A stretch of 64,000 nt of DNA from Schizochytrium sp. CCTCC M209059 (GCA_000818945.1 KN805389.1:287723-351722), one strand, 5' to 3'; shown: positions 20,530-30,584, counted from the stretch's first letter. The notes: generated by a model from the sequence alone, not told the origin. Made by a program: numbers and translations.

Positions 20530-22212
20530 ATGAGCGCCTCAAGGGTTGTGCTCGTGGTCCTGGCAGCGTTCATGGCGGCGCTCGCCGGGGCTTCAGCTCC
20601 GGAGGCCATGGATTGGCGCGCGACGGAGCACGGCAACCTGGTGACGGCTGTGCGGAACTTTGAGGGCCTCGCGGGCCGACGATGCGGTCACGTCGGAGGC
20701 ATCTGGGCGGCCACGGCCATGGTCGCAGATCGCCTGGCGATTCTGCAGCCCACCAAGGTCAAGGTCCAGCTCTCGAACCAGGTCCTTCTCAACTGCCTCG
20801 ACGGCGACGCGTGCGAAAACGGAAAAGGCATGATCGCCTCTGCCCTGGAGTACATCCAGGAGAACAAGGGCGTTCCCGATCGCACTTGCATGGCCTACGT
20901 CGGCGAGAAGCAAAAGTGCTCTCGCTTCAACACTTGCCTCAACTGCATCCCTGTCCCCGAAGTCAAGTGCGAGCCCCGCGCCGAATTCTTCCGGTACCCT
21001 ATCTCCTCCTATGAGGAGGTTCCCGCGGAGGCTGCTGCGATTCGCGCCGAGGTCGCCGCCAACGGGCCCATTGCCTGCGCTCTGAACGACGGCTTGTACG
21101 GCACCATCGTCGCTTACGAGGGCGAGACCTTTACGGTCAAGCACGACCTTGGTACCTTTTATGGCAGCAAGGGCTTTACCGAACAGAGCATTGACGCCAT
21201 CAAGGAGTGCTATGCCGCCAAGGTGGAGCTCCCCTACCGTTACTTTGACGGCGAGGTTGCTGCCTTTCTCAACGTGCTCACTCTCGACGCGGCAATTCAG
21301 TACCCGCGTTCCATCTTTAACGACGGCCACAATACTCCGCGCACCAACAACCATGCGCTGCGCAACTCGCTGCGTGCGCACCACAGCGAGGAGACCCTTG
21401 TGACCGATCTCGCGGACCAGCTCGCGGAAAACAGCAACGAAGAGCTTCCCAAGAATTTCAGCTGGCTCAACTACAATGGCTACGCGGTGGTGACACCCAT
21501 GCAGAGCCACCATAACGGGCCCACCGGGTACTGCGGCGCCTGCTACGCTATGGCGTCGGCTAGCGTTTTCTCGGACCGCCTCAAGATTATGCGCGGTGGC
21601 GCGAACGCCACAGATGTCTTCATTTCGCCGCAAAACACGGTAGACTGTGTGCGGGGCCCTGCTACGGCGGGCTGCGGAGGTGGCGACTCGAGCGACGTCT
21701 TTCCCGTATGGAAGTCAATCGGTACGGTCGATGAGACCTGCAACGTCTGGCGTAACCACGAGCAGGCCTGCGAAAACAAGGGTATTGCTTGCCGCCAGTG
21801 CAATGGCAATGGCGAGTGCTCTGCGGTCGCCGACGGCGACTTTGACGTCTACAAGGTCAAGGAGTATGGCTTTGTCAAGGGCGAGGAGGCCATGATGCGC
21901 GAGATCATCGCTCGTGGTCCCATCGACTGCGGCATTGGCACGCCTCCCGCCCTTGGTGAGGACATTTATGGCGAGGACATTCTCTGCGACAACGATACGC
22001 CCCCCAAGGACTGGGAGATTACGCACGACATCTCCGTCGTTGGCTGGGGGGAAACTGAGGATGGCCAAAAGTACTGGGTCATTCGCAACAGCTGGGGCAC
22101 GCACTGGGGCGACCACGGCTTTGCCCGCGTCTGCCGCGGTCGCAAGCAGGATGGTCCAGGCGGCAACATGAAGATTGAGGCCTCTTGCTCATTCGTCGTC
22201 CCCGACCTCTAA
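20530..22212 (+). CDS. Secreted double-domain papain-family (cathepsin X/Z-like) peptidase
   Basis: This 560-aa intronless protein has a signal peptide at about 1-22 (VVLVVLAAFMAALAGASA). It contains two papain-like (C1A) domains. The C-terminal domain (about 310-560) has the full triad: nucleophile C338 in GYCGACYAMA, H499 in THDISVVGWGE, and N520 in WVIRNSWGTHWGDHGF. ASVFSDRL after the nucleophile resembles the cathepsin X segment. The N-terminal domain (about 28-250) preserves the fold start (CGHVGGIWAATAMVADRL, QVLLNCL) but has Ile where the nucleophilic Cys should be, and no convincing HxxxVVGWG or NSWG segment. It is therefore predicted to be inactive. It may serve as an intramolecular chaperone, inhibitor or substrate-binding module (inference). 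Likely compartment is the secretory or lysosomal pathway. Confidence 0.9.
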   Translation: MSASRVVLVVLAAFMAALAGASAPEAMDWRATEHGNLVTAVRNFEGLAGRRCGHVGGIWAATAMVADRLAILQPTKVKVQLSNQVLLNCLDGDACENGKGMIASALEYIQENKGVPDRTCMAYVGEKQKCSRFNTCLNCIPVPEVKCEPRAEFFRYPISSYEEVPAEAAAIRAEVAANGPIACALNDGLYGTIVAYEGETFTVKHDLGTFYGSKGFTEQSIDAIKECYAAKVELPYRYFDGEVAAFLNVLTLDAAIQYPRSIFNDGHNTPRTNNHALRNSLRAHHSEETLVTDLADQLAENSNEELPKNFSWLNYNGYAVVTPMQSHHNGPTGYCGACYAMASASVFSDRLKIMRGGANATDVFISPQNTVDCVRGPATAGCGGGDSSDVFPVWKSIGTVDETCNVWRNHEQACENKGIACRQCNGNGECSAVADGDFDVYKVKEYGFVKGEEAMMREIIARGPIDCGIGTPPALGEDIYGEDILCDNDTPPKDWEITHDISVVGWGETEDGQKYWVIRNSWGTHWGDHGFARVCRGRKQDGPGGNMKIEASCSFVVPDL

Positions 22213-22568
22213 ACAAACAATTTGACTAGGACCTGCAGTGAGTGCACTGCAATGCCAACCAGCCCTGCTAGCCTAGGATGTAGAGCTTCGATTATCTTTT
22301 TTTCTTCCTTTCTTCTTTTCACTGTTGATTGATTCGCCGCACGTTGTACGAAACCTGTCCGTCCACCCGCATGACTTTCCAGGTCAAAGTCGGTCGAAGC
22401 CGACGAGTTCGACAACGACGAATTCGACGACCACTTAAAGGAGAAGATGTGATCATTTTCGCCGGTCGCCACCCGAGTCGGAAAACTCGGCGACTGAGGT
22501 TGAGTGACGCTTGTGTTAGTACGTATACACTACTACGTACCTAGCCTGGGTCTATCTATACCGCCATC
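22213..22568. other. Intergenic region with 3' hairpin
   Basis: Just after the peptidase stop codon is a short inverted repeat, TGCAGTG (22234-22240) and CACTGCA (22245-22251) with a 4-nt loop. A TACGTACCTAGCC stretch near 22533-22548 precedes the next gene. Confidence 0.6.
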
Positions 22569-25415
22569 ATGATGGACTGCTCTCTAGGGGCCTCGGCTAG
22601 CTTTGTTTTGCTCGCGATCCAGACGCGCGGGCAGAAGCAAATCGATCGATCGATCCTCGGCGTCGGCGCGCGCGAGCGGACTCGCGGGCGGCGCGCGCGT
22701 CATCGAGCCCGGCACGGCGGCGAGGCGCGGCGAGCAGGCGGCGCGGCGCGGCGAGCAGGCAAGGACCGCTCCGGCGGAGACCGAGGCGCTGCGGCGGACC
22801 GCGGAAGCGAGGCCTCCGAGCGGGCAGGCGCAGGCGGGAGCGCCTCCGCCGCCGCTTCAGCAGGAGACCGCGGGCGCAGGCCTCGGAGCAGGGCGCCGCG
22901 AAGTCGGGGCAACAGCACCAGCCACGGACCCGCAGCCGATGCGAACCAGCACGGTAAGGGAGGCAAGGCCTCTGGCGGAGCAGCCGTCCATGCGAAATCC
23001 AGCGAGACGACAAGGGGCGCGTCCTCAAACGCCGGAAATAGCCACAGTAAGAACAATAACCAACATCTCCACCAGACGAACCATAACAACAACAACAACA
23101 ACAGCACCAACAACCAGCACCAACATAATCACACTGGTAACGCGGGCAACGAGCAAAGTAATTCTCGCGGCGCAAGCAGCGGGGCGCCACGTCCCCCGCG
23201 TCTGGGACGAAAGGCATCTGCGGGGAAAATGAACTCGTCGGCAGCAGCAGCAGCAACAGCAGCAACGGAATCAACTTCTGTCTCATCCGCAAATGTGGCA
23301 ACCTCAGCACTTGGAAACACGTATACGCTCGACAACTCTCGTCACGAGACGCCCAGACCTCACCGCGAAACAGCAATGTCACATGCGCATACAAATGACC
23401 GTCGCAGCAGCTCTCGAGAAGGCGCCAGTGCAAGAAAAAATCCTCAAGGTTCACATGGACAGCAACACCAGCAGCAACAAGATGCTATCCCCGGTAAACC
23501 AAACAGAGGACCCTCAGGTCACGGCTCGAACGATGCCCGAACGATGCGCAAACGTGCCGCGTCTGGAGTTGGCACTGGGGTGGTCGGTAACGCTTCTTCT
23601 GCAACGCCGGCCTCGGGGAACGATACCGTCCCGAACAGCACTTCCTCCTCTTCGAAAGGGCATTTGAACCGGGAAACCGTCAGGGGCAGTGGGTCTGCTC
23701 GGAACACACAGGGAGGCTCGCAACAACGAGGCAACTCCATCGAAAGAAAGCAAACCAGCAGCGGATCCCACGGCAACGCTTTTGGAAACGCAAGCCATGG
23801 CGGCAAGAAAGCGCAGGCGGATGCCAATTCTCGTGAGATTCGCGCTCTCAAGGAAACTTTGCATAAACTCGAGCAAGAGAATCGCGCTCTTGTACAGGGA
23901 AATGCAGGCCTTGAACACAAGGTTGCAGAACTCACAGAGTTACTTCAGCAAGAGGCCACCACTCGGCAGAAGAAGGAGGAAGACCTTAAAAGCATGGAGA
24001 GGGTCATGACGACCTTTGACGGCATTCGAGCGCAGCTTGAGGCGCAACGAGGTGATCTCCAGAAGAAACTGGCCGCCAAGGAGGCATCTGTTCGCGAGAT
24101 GCAAGACAAGCTCGACCAGGCTCTTCGCGCACGAGCGTCGCCCGTCCCGGCCACGCCCTCAGAGGCGAATGCAGCTTTGAAAGCACACGCGGACATTCTC
24201 GAGGAAGAAGTTGGTCGTCTGCAAAAAGAGCTCGATGCGTCGATCACAGAGGCCACTGCAGCGAGGCACGATGCCAGCATGAAGTCAATCGATCTCGAAG
24301 TCAAGGAGGCGCAGGAGGCTTACCTCAAGGTTCGAATCGAAAACATGGAGGCCGATCTTGCTTCCAAGGATAATGCTCTGCAAACCAAGACGCTGCAGGT
24401 CGCAGAGCTCAGTGCCGTGGCGCAGCATTTGCAGTTTCAGCTGCAACTGCAGGTCCAGGCTCAAGCGCAAGCGCAGGCCCAAATGCAGGCCTACGTTGCT
24501 GCGACGCAGGCCTCTCAAGCAAACAACGCCATGCTTCATCCGCTCGAGTCAAAGTCCGAGGTCTTGCCCGAGTCCGTTGGTCCTCCGAATCACGTCAAGC
24601 ACATTCCGGATGCGCATTTGCGCTCCGACGCTGACGCTGCGAGCAGTCTTGACGTAGCGAGTCTCGACGAAGCCCTCGCGCTCGATACGGAGATGACCGC
24701 TGCACCTGATGCAGTGATCATGCACGACCCGGAAGCCGATGAAAACCAGGAGGGTGCCTTGGAAGACGAGACGGAACGGCGAGTTGAAGACGCAGAGGGA
24801 GAGGATCTTGATGCCGACGGCCAAGATGACGAGGTCGAGGTTGAGGCTGAGAACGATGATGACGACGATGATGGCGAAGACGAAGACGAAGAAGACGAGC
24901 CCGCCTGGCTCTTCGCCCTGGCCTCCTCGGAACGCGCGCGCTTCATTGACGAAATGGAGTTTTCGGAGAATGAAGTAACCGTGCTCGATTCCATTGTCAA
25001 GCTCGACGCGTGGGTCCGCGGCGATCTTGGGCGCTTCATCGATACAAGCGAGGCTTCAGACAGGCTTGCAGGTCTCGACGCATGGGGCGAGGCCTTTTGC
25101 CGTTGTTTGCGCGACCTTCTTGCCGAACTCTGCAACCGTGACATTTGCATCATTCTTCATGTGCAGTCGGAGCGTGACGGAGATCCGGAAACAGTTTCCA
25201 CTGCGAATCGCCACGAGCGTCTTTTTGTCAATCTAGTTGCGAATGCATACGAGAGCGCCAGTGATCCAGGCAAGGTTATACTTGGCCTTGAGGGCTGGAG
25301 CGGAACGCAGGTTCCCGTGGATTATGTGCTTGGTGAAGACTCTCCTACGTCGGGTGGTTTTCACAAGGTTGTAAGTTTTGCTTCCTGGACCCAGGCATCT
25401 TCGCCACTTCAATAA
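22569..25415 (+). CDS. Low-complexity coiled-coil protein with novel C-terminal domain
   Basis: The frame is 948 aa from the ATG at 22569. The first 110 codons are Arg/Gly/Ala-rich, so the true start is uncertain; the next in-frame Met is near residue 220. Residues about 110-410 are Asn/His/Ser/Gln-rich and disordered. A long coiled coil runs from about 417 to 650 (IRALKETLHKLEQENRALV onward, with a break near 525 and a QAQAQAQAQ end). A strongly acidic stretch follows (about 705-780). The last 165 residues (from AWLFALASSERARFIDEMEF) look globular and hydrophobic-patterned and match no family I recognise. A scaffold or cytoskeletal role is possible, but there is no direct evidence. Confidence 0.75.
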   Translation: MMDCSLGASASFVLLAIQTRGQKQIDRSILGVGARERTRGRRARHRARHGGEARRAGGAARRAGKDRSGGDRGAAADRGSEASERAGAGGSASAAASAGDRGRRPRSRAPRSRGNSTSHGPAADANQHGKGGKASGGAAVHAKSSETTRGASSNAGNSHSKNNNQHLHQTNHNNNNNNSTNNQHQHNHTGNAGNEQSNSRGASSGAPRPPRLGRKASAGKMNSSAAAAATAATESTSVSSANVATSALGNTYTLDNSRHETPRPHRETAMSHAHTNDRRSSSREGASARKNPQGSHGQQHQQQQDAIPGKPNRGPSGHGSNDARTMRKRAASGVGTGVVGNASSATPASGNDTVPNSTSSSSKGHLNRETVRGSGSARNTQGGSQQRGNSIERKQTSSGSHGNAFGNASHGGKKAQADANSREIRALKETLHKLEQENRALVQGNAGLEHKVAELTELLQQEATTRQKKEEDLKSMERVMTTFDGIRAQLEAQRGDLQKKLAAKEASVREMQDKLDQALRARASPVPATPSEANAALKAHADILEEEVGRLQKELDASITEATAARHDASMKSIDLEVKEAQEAYLKVRIENMEADLASKDNALQTKTLQVAELSAVAQHLQFQLQLQVQAQAQAQAQMQAYVAATQASQANNAMLHPLESKSEVLPESVGPPNHVKHIPDAHLRSDADAASSLDVASLDEALALDTEMTAAPDAVIMHDPEADENQEGALEDETERRVEDAEGEDLDADGQDDEVEVEAENDDDDDDGEDEDEEDEPAWLFALASSERARFIDEMEFSENEVTVLDSIVKLDAWVRGDLGRFIDTSEASDRLAGLDAWGEAFCRCLRDLLAELCNRDICIILHVQSERDGDPETVSTANRHERLFVNLVANAYESASDPGKVILGLEGWSGTQVPVDYVLGEDSPTSGGFHKVVSFASWTQASSPLQ

Positions 25416-25986
25416 GTATGTGAATGCGTGAGGCGAGGCAAACTTTCATTACAAAAGCAACCAACCAAAAGTTGCCAAGTAAACAAATAAGAAATTATCA
25501 ATCATCATGCATGTCACTTTGCATGGATCCTGTCATACGTGCCATGGTATACTTTGCATGTCGAAAAGCTTCTGCAAGCTACGCATGTCCAATGGGGCAG
25601 GCTAGGGCCTACGCCGCTTTGGCAAGGTGGTAAAAAGTAGTGTCTCCGAAGTATAGCAAAAGGCTTCCACCCAGCAGCCGTCATGGCCACGCCCATCTGT
25701 AAGTGAGCACAAACCCGTTCGACACGCCACGCCAGCGGGGCGCGCGAGCTGTAGCTTGTCGTACGGCGCGACGCCGTGGCTACTCGCGGGGCCTGACGCG
25801 ACGGCGCGTGTTGCAAAGACCGCCACACGCGCCTTCGTGCCGGCCCTTGCACACGAGTTCGTGCACGACCTGAACGAGATTGATTGCCTGCCAGCGTGCG
25901 TGCGACGCTGGTCTCCTTTTTTTGCACCCACGAAGCAGCCGTGAGAGCGTCGCGGACGCGCGTGCACAGGCCCGAGCCAAGCCAAG
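25416..25986. other. Intergenic region
   Basis: 570 bp between two same-strand genes. It starts AT-rich and becomes GC-rich towards the downstream start codon. Short open frames on both strands lack domains; nothing else seen. Confidence 0.55.
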
Positions 25987-28900
25987 ATGGGCGAGGAGAG
26001 TTTGGTGAATGTGGAGCCGCGCACGCTGCAGTTCCAGGTTCGTGGAGAGCAGAATGCAAGCGGATCGCGCGCTCCAGACACATGGCCAATGCACGAGCGC
26101 CGCAGAACTTTGGTCATCAAAGCCGCAGATTTCACACATGACGTGAATGGCAAGGCGCGTGATGATGTGGATGCAAATGCCGACGGCGATATCTTCGTGG
26201 CCTTCAAGCTGCAGACGAATGCATCAAAGCGTTTTAGCGTCCAACCTGCTCAAGGCTACCTCCGCGCTGGAGAGGCGGTACGCGTGACTATTTTGCTCAA
26301 GCCAGGGCTGGGGTGGTCCGATGCAGACAAATTCCTTGTGCGTGCTGCAAAGACCGAAACCGATACCATTCCTGTGAGTCAAGTGTGGGATCGCGTCAAG
26401 GGCCGCGTACAAAAGATTGTACTTCGGTGCGAGTTTGTGTCGGCGGAAGCAGCTTCCGCAGCTCAGGTCACGTCCAAGGAAGATACCTCACCTCTCGAAG
26501 TTGTCGTGCCCAACGTAGGTGGAGAAAGACGGCCCGCGAGCAGATCTATGGACCAGTCAAATGGCGCACCTACGGAGCAAGCCCGTCAGGAGTCGCCGTT
26601 AGCTCGCGCCTCCAGACCGGGCACGGCTTCTTCGCAAAAGGAGTACACCTCGAAACTTGCTGGCCTTGGTGATCACCTAGCAAGTCTCGTGGTGAAGAAT
26701 CTGAGCATGGCTCCCGAGGATAAACTCTCGCGGGTCCAGCTTGAGGAGCTGCTGCGGCTCCGCGACCGCGTGGGCCCCCAGGCGTGGACAGTACTGCAGG
26801 ATGAAGCCCTCGCGCAGATTTCTCACATGCGAGGAAGTCCGAGATCTGCATTCGACTCTGAAGATGCAGCAGCGCGAACGTCGCGCTCCCGGGCCGCAGG
26901 GGATCAAGAACCCTGGGCCTCATCTCGTGCAGAGGCGCGACGTCCCACACAGCTCTCCACGTCTCCGCACCAACAATCCGCGCCGCGCAAACCAAAGTCC
27001 TCCTCGTCCAATTCTTCAGCTATGCAAGAGGAGGTTGCGGCAGTCCTTTCGCGCGCTGTCGAACATCTCGACGCACGCCGCGCGCATGAAGCTATTGCCG
27101 CCTTTCGACGGGGTCGAGAACTCGCCGCGCCGCATTCCGTGCAACGTGCGCAAGTTGAAGTGGGTTTAGGATCTGCTTACGAGGCAGCAGGTTTTCTCGA
27201 CAATGCCATTGGATGCTATGTCGATGCCGCGCGTCTCTATGATGCCCTTCACGAGCGCGCATGTATTGGCCAAGTCTGCGGGGCCATCGCGCACGTGTAT
27301 GCGGACATGCGCGACCATGCAAAAGCGGCTGCTTGGTTTGACGAGCAGCTGTCGCTCTGCGGTACGGATCCTGAGCAAGGAAGCCAGCGAGCAACCGTGA
27401 TGATGGCTCGTGACCATCAAATGAAGATTGGCCACGTGCCTCCCACGCGTCTGGCCCAGGCCAAAGCGCTTGTTCAGGACATTCTACAGGGAGGAGCTTC
27501 CGCGCCTGTCACGCAACACGAAGACATCCCACTTAGACAACAACATGCAAAACGTCCGTCCCTGGGCACATCGTCGCCGAATCATCAGCAGAATGGGACC
27601 GTGGCCATCGAAACGCTCTGGGAACCATCGATGGGGCCATCGGCGACTGCGCCTTCATCTTCCTTTGTGGGAGGAGGAGGAGGAGGAGGAGGAGGAGGAG
27701 GAGGAGGGGCATCCCAAAAGTTCACAGATAGTGGCCCAGCAGCTCGCTCGCAACCGCGCATTGCTCCCTCGAGCAAACCCAATTACCTCAATGCCACACG
27801 GGCCAGCCAAGCGGCTCGCTTTGATTCTGCACGTGATCGCGCGCCTAAAGAACCTGAGCCGCCCTTGAATGGACCACCACCTACATACGTCGATCCCGTA
27901 AGCGCCCGCGAAGCCAAGGAGCGAGCCAAGGCTGCCTCTGCACAGCACGTGCGAAGAAGTCTGGAGGCGCGACGCTTGCGGGACCAGGGCCGCGGCATAC
28001 GACCACCCATGGCGAAACGTACGTCCTCTGACGTTGACGAGGATACCGATATCGTTTATCTTGATGTGACCACCGAAATGGATGGGCAAACGTACTCAGT
28101 TGCGCTCCCTGGCCCTCCAGGCGTTGCGGAGTCCCTCACGGTTCGCGAAATGCGTGAACGGGTGAGTTTTGTGACGGGCATTGAGCTGCACGACTTCCAG
28201 CTTGTTGTAGATGACGTCCCTCTTGCGGACAGCTGGACTGCGGGAGACATTGGACTTGGGTCTCGGGCTGAGGTAGGACTCCGCTTGTTACCCGGCGTTC
28301 GGCCGCAAAAGTATGTCAAGGCATTTCGACCTCCGCATCGCAAGGAACAGCCGCCCGTCGAACATGACAATAGCATCGCTGCATCGCCAGACGAGCCGAC
28401 TGAGGCAATCAAAGCGGCGACCTCGGGCAGCAAACGAAGGGCATCAACGGATGAAGTCGTTGAGTTCTCAGCAGACGGCGCTGCTACGCGGGACCACGAT
28501 CCAACCTCGGACAGTGAAGGTGATATAATAGTCGCTCAACCCGATGCCAGCAATGGTCAGGATGCGAGTGGAAATACGGAAGACGAGGAGAATCGCAGCA
28601 AAGGAGCCTGTAGCGATGATGTTGACGATGATGAGGATGAGGATGACGCCAATGTCGATGTTGATGTCAACAACGACGCGGATGGACTTGCACGCGAGGA
28701 GCAAAAGGCTGCGATACCACGGTCGCGCGCTTCATCTGAAGCACAAACACTGCCAGCCCCCTCGCGCCGTCCCCCGCCCCCCGCCGACATAGATGACAGC
28801 AACAATGGTTTCAAGAGTCTTGTGCTCGCCAACGGGCCAGGTTCTCCAGGAGCAAACGCTCTCGAAGACTTGCTGCAGAGCATTGAACAATCCATTCGAT

Positions 28901-30360
28901 CGCGACAGCGCGCGGATGAACTGGCCGATGAGCTCGAACGTCGCGCTCTTGAAGTTCTCGGCGACGATGAAGGCAATAACTATCTCAAGGACGCGGATAA
29001 AGAAGGTGCGTCGTCCGCGCAAAAGACTTTGACGGGGTCGGGAAAGAACCGCGCACCAAGTGATGATGGTCCTGACGATGAGGCTAGTTTTGCTGCCGCC
29101 GCTGAAGATGAAGATGACAATGAAGAAGATGCGGAAAGAGATGATCGAAAAGTCAACTCCGGCGAAAGTAAGCAAAATGGCGTCGGCCCCGCCCGCGCCG
29201 CCTCGGCTGCCGACGAATTGGCCGCACGCATTCTTGATCTCGAAAAGCAGCTCGCAAAGAGTGAGGTCGACCGTTCCAAGCTTGAAAGATTAATGGAGGT
29301 GACAAAGGGCAAATTAGCAGATCTGAACACGGGCAATGCGCAGAGCTCCCAGGTGAAACGAAGTCTGCAGCGCGAGGTCGCTGTTCTTCGATCTGACTTC
29401 AAGACGCTTGCAAGTGAGACACGAGCAAGCCTAACAAACTTTCAAGAAGTCCTTCGTCGCAATGTGCGCGCTTTGCAAACCATTAGCGTTCAGGAACCTC
29501 CCGTCATTATTGGCCTGCTCACGGGCGGCAACGAGACAGCAGAGGAAGGCGATGCGTTCGCCGCAACTGAAGAAGGGATGCTCGTTCCGGGAAGTGCTCC
29601 GGATGGGCCGCGTTTTAAAGTGCAATCGGTAGTGAATCTTGGCAACAGTAGCAAGCTACATGATGCAAAGGTGGCGATGGACGCAATGGCAGTGTCATTT
29701 GCCAAGGGTACCAGCGCACATGCATTTGTTGTAAGTGTCGGCGCGCCTGTGGCTTTATTTGGAAGGAAGGAAGATCCGTCCTTTTTGGTGGAGCAAGTCC
29801 GCGCCGTTTTCCGCGCGCTTGAGAATGCTGAGTTTCCTATGCGCGTTCGTGCCGTTGCGCTCGCTGAGGAAACGATCAACGAAACCAGGGAGGTCTCGGA
29901 TCTTCTCGATCCAGGCCAAGGGCCGAATCATTCGGGGACCCCAGCTTCTGTCGAGATCCATAGCGACGCAAGCGGCGTGAATGTGGACGTGCGTCTTCGG
30001 GGCGCAGTAGCTGTCAAGTTCCGTACGTGCGATGACTTTCAGCGTCTCTTCAACGTGCTGCTGTCGCAATTTCGGCATCGACCGCGCACGCACCTTATCA
30101 TGATGCTTGAAGACGAGGTCTCTGCGCGCAAATTCACCTTTGTCCAAGTAGGTGGTGACGCTACCAGTGTTCCTCAGGGCATGGCTGCTGTTCTCGGGGC
30201 TGCGGGTTCGCCTCGCGCTCGGACACTCGTCTTTGCGGGTCTCGACGACACTGCAAGTAAAAAGGATGAAGAGGACCAAGCCAATGAAGAGGATGAAGAC
30301 GATGCTCCAAATGCGGCCAAGCTCTTAGCACAGTTTTTCCCGCTCATGCTGGCAGAGTAA
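25987..30360 (+). CDS. MSP-TPR-ubiquitin-like-coiled-coil protein with kinesin-like C-terminus
   Basis: The ATG at 25987 gives 1457 aa without introns. Domains in order: an MSP/VAP-like immunoglobulin fold at about 1-155 (FKLQTNASKRFSVQPAQGYLRAGEAVRVTILLKP); TPR-like helices at about 346-470; a poly-Gly run at about 561-573; a ubiquitin-like beta-grasp at about 687-780 (FQLVVDDVPLADSWTAGDIGL); an acidic linker at about 830-910; a coiled coil at about 1073-1160; and a C-terminal globular region at about 1165-1457. That last region follows the coiled coil as a kinesin-14 motor would. SFAKGTSAHAFVVSVGAPVALFG resembles the helix-strand-P-loop of kinesin but lacks the GxxGSGKT residues. A noncatalytic, Vik1-like motor-homology domain is my inference. 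MSP domains bind FFAT-type peptides or filaments, so a microtubule or membrane tether is plausible. Confidence 0.8.
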   Translation: MGEESLVNVEPRTLQFQVRGEQNASGSRAPDTWPMHERRRTLVIKAADFTHDVNGKARDDVDANADGDIFVAFKLQTNASKRFSVQPAQGYLRAGEAVRVTILLKPGLGWSDADKFLVRAAKTETDTIPVSQVWDRVKGRVQKIVLRCEFVSAEAASAAQVTSKEDTSPLEVVVPNVGGERRPASRSMDQSNGAPTEQARQESPLARASRPGTASSQKEYTSKLAGLGDHLASLVVKNLSMAPEDKLSRVQLEELLRLRDRVGPQAWTVLQDEALAQISHMRGSPRSAFDSEDAAARTSRSRAAGDQEPWASSRAEARRPTQLSTSPHQQSAPRKPKSSSSNSSAMQEEVAAVLSRAVEHLDARRAHEAIAAFRRGRELAAPHSVQRAQVEVGLGSAYEAAGFLDNAIGCYVDAARLYDALHERACIGQVCGAIAHVYADMRDHAKAAAWFDEQLSLCGTDPEQGSQRATVMMARDHQMKIGHVPPTRLAQAKALVQDILQGGASAPVTQHEDIPLRQQHAKRPSLGTSSPNHQQNGTVAIETLWEPSMGPSATAPSSSFVGGGGGGGGGGGGGASQKFTDSGPAARSQPRIAPSSKPNYLNATRASQAARFDSARDRAPKEPEPPLNGPPPTYVDPVSAREAKERAKAASAQHVRRSLEARRLRDQGRGIRPPMAKRTSSDVDEDTDIVYLDVTTEMDGQTYSVALPGPPGVAESLTVREMRERVSFVTGIELHDFQLVVDDVPLADSWTAGDIGLGSRAEVGLRLLPGVRPQKYVKAFRPPHRKEQPPVEHDNSIAASPDEPTEAIKAATSGSKRRASTDEVVEFSADGAATRDHDPTSDSEGDIIVAQPDASNGQDASGNTEDEENRSKGACSDDVDDDEDEDDANVDVDVNNDADGLAREEQKAAIPRSRASSEAQTLPAPSRRPPPPADIDDSNNGFKSLVLANGPGSPGANALEDLLQSIEQSIRSRQRADELADELERRALEVLGDDEGNNYLKDADKEGASSAQKTLTGSGKNRAPSDDGPDDEASFAAAAEDEDDNEEDAERDDRKVNSGESKQNGVGPARAASAADELAARILDLEKQLAKSEVDRSKLERLMEVTKGKLADLNTGNAQSSQVKRSLQREVAVLRSDFKTLASETRASLTNFQEVLRRNVRALQTISVQEPPVIIGLLTGGNETAEEGDAFAATEEGMLVPGSAPDGPRFKVQSVVNLGNSSKLHDAKVAMDAMAVSFAKGTSAHAFVVSVGAPVALFGRKEDPSFLVEQVRAVFRALENAEFPMRVRAVALAEETINETREVSDLLDPGQGPNHSGTPASVEIHSDASGVNVDVRLRGAVAVKFRTCDDFQRLFNVLLSQFRHRPRTHLIMMLEDEVSARKFTFVQVGGDATSVPQGMAAVLGAAGSPRARTLVFAGLDDTASKKDEEDQANEEDEDDAPNAAKLLAQFFPLMLAE
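27667..27709 (+). repeat. (GGA)n trinucleotide repeat encoding poly-Gly
   Basis: About fourteen consecutive GGA codons within the MSP/TPR gene encode a Gly run of about 13 residues between the TPR and ubiquitin-like regions. Confidence 0.9.
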
Positions 30361-30421
30361 CTAACATTTGGTATTGATAAAACGATTATCTACGCGCTCG
30401 ACGACGCGCGGCTGGGCCCCG

Positions 30422-30466
30422 ATCTCTCTCTCGCTCTCTCTCTCGCTCTCTCGCTCTCTCTCTCTT
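30422..30466. repeat. (CT)n/(CTCG) pyrimidine microsatellite
   Basis: A 45-bp CT-rich tract with periodic CG steps in the 224-bp gap between the convergent MSP/TPR and BCNT genes; probably in the 3' UTR of one or both. Confidence 0.9.
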
Positions 30467-30584
30467 GACTTTGGGAAGAAAAAGACCTCCCTTCTTTTGC
30501 TTTCCTTGACCGTTCCGCTCGCGTGTGCTGATTTTTATGCATGCGCGACGAGTAAAGGGGTGAAAGGGTCGACCGAATGCCGCA

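Noticed and set aside
20593..21633. 346-codon open frame antisense to the peptidase gene
   Set aside because: It mirrors the GC-rich third positions of the real gene, has no domain and no upstream spacing of its own.
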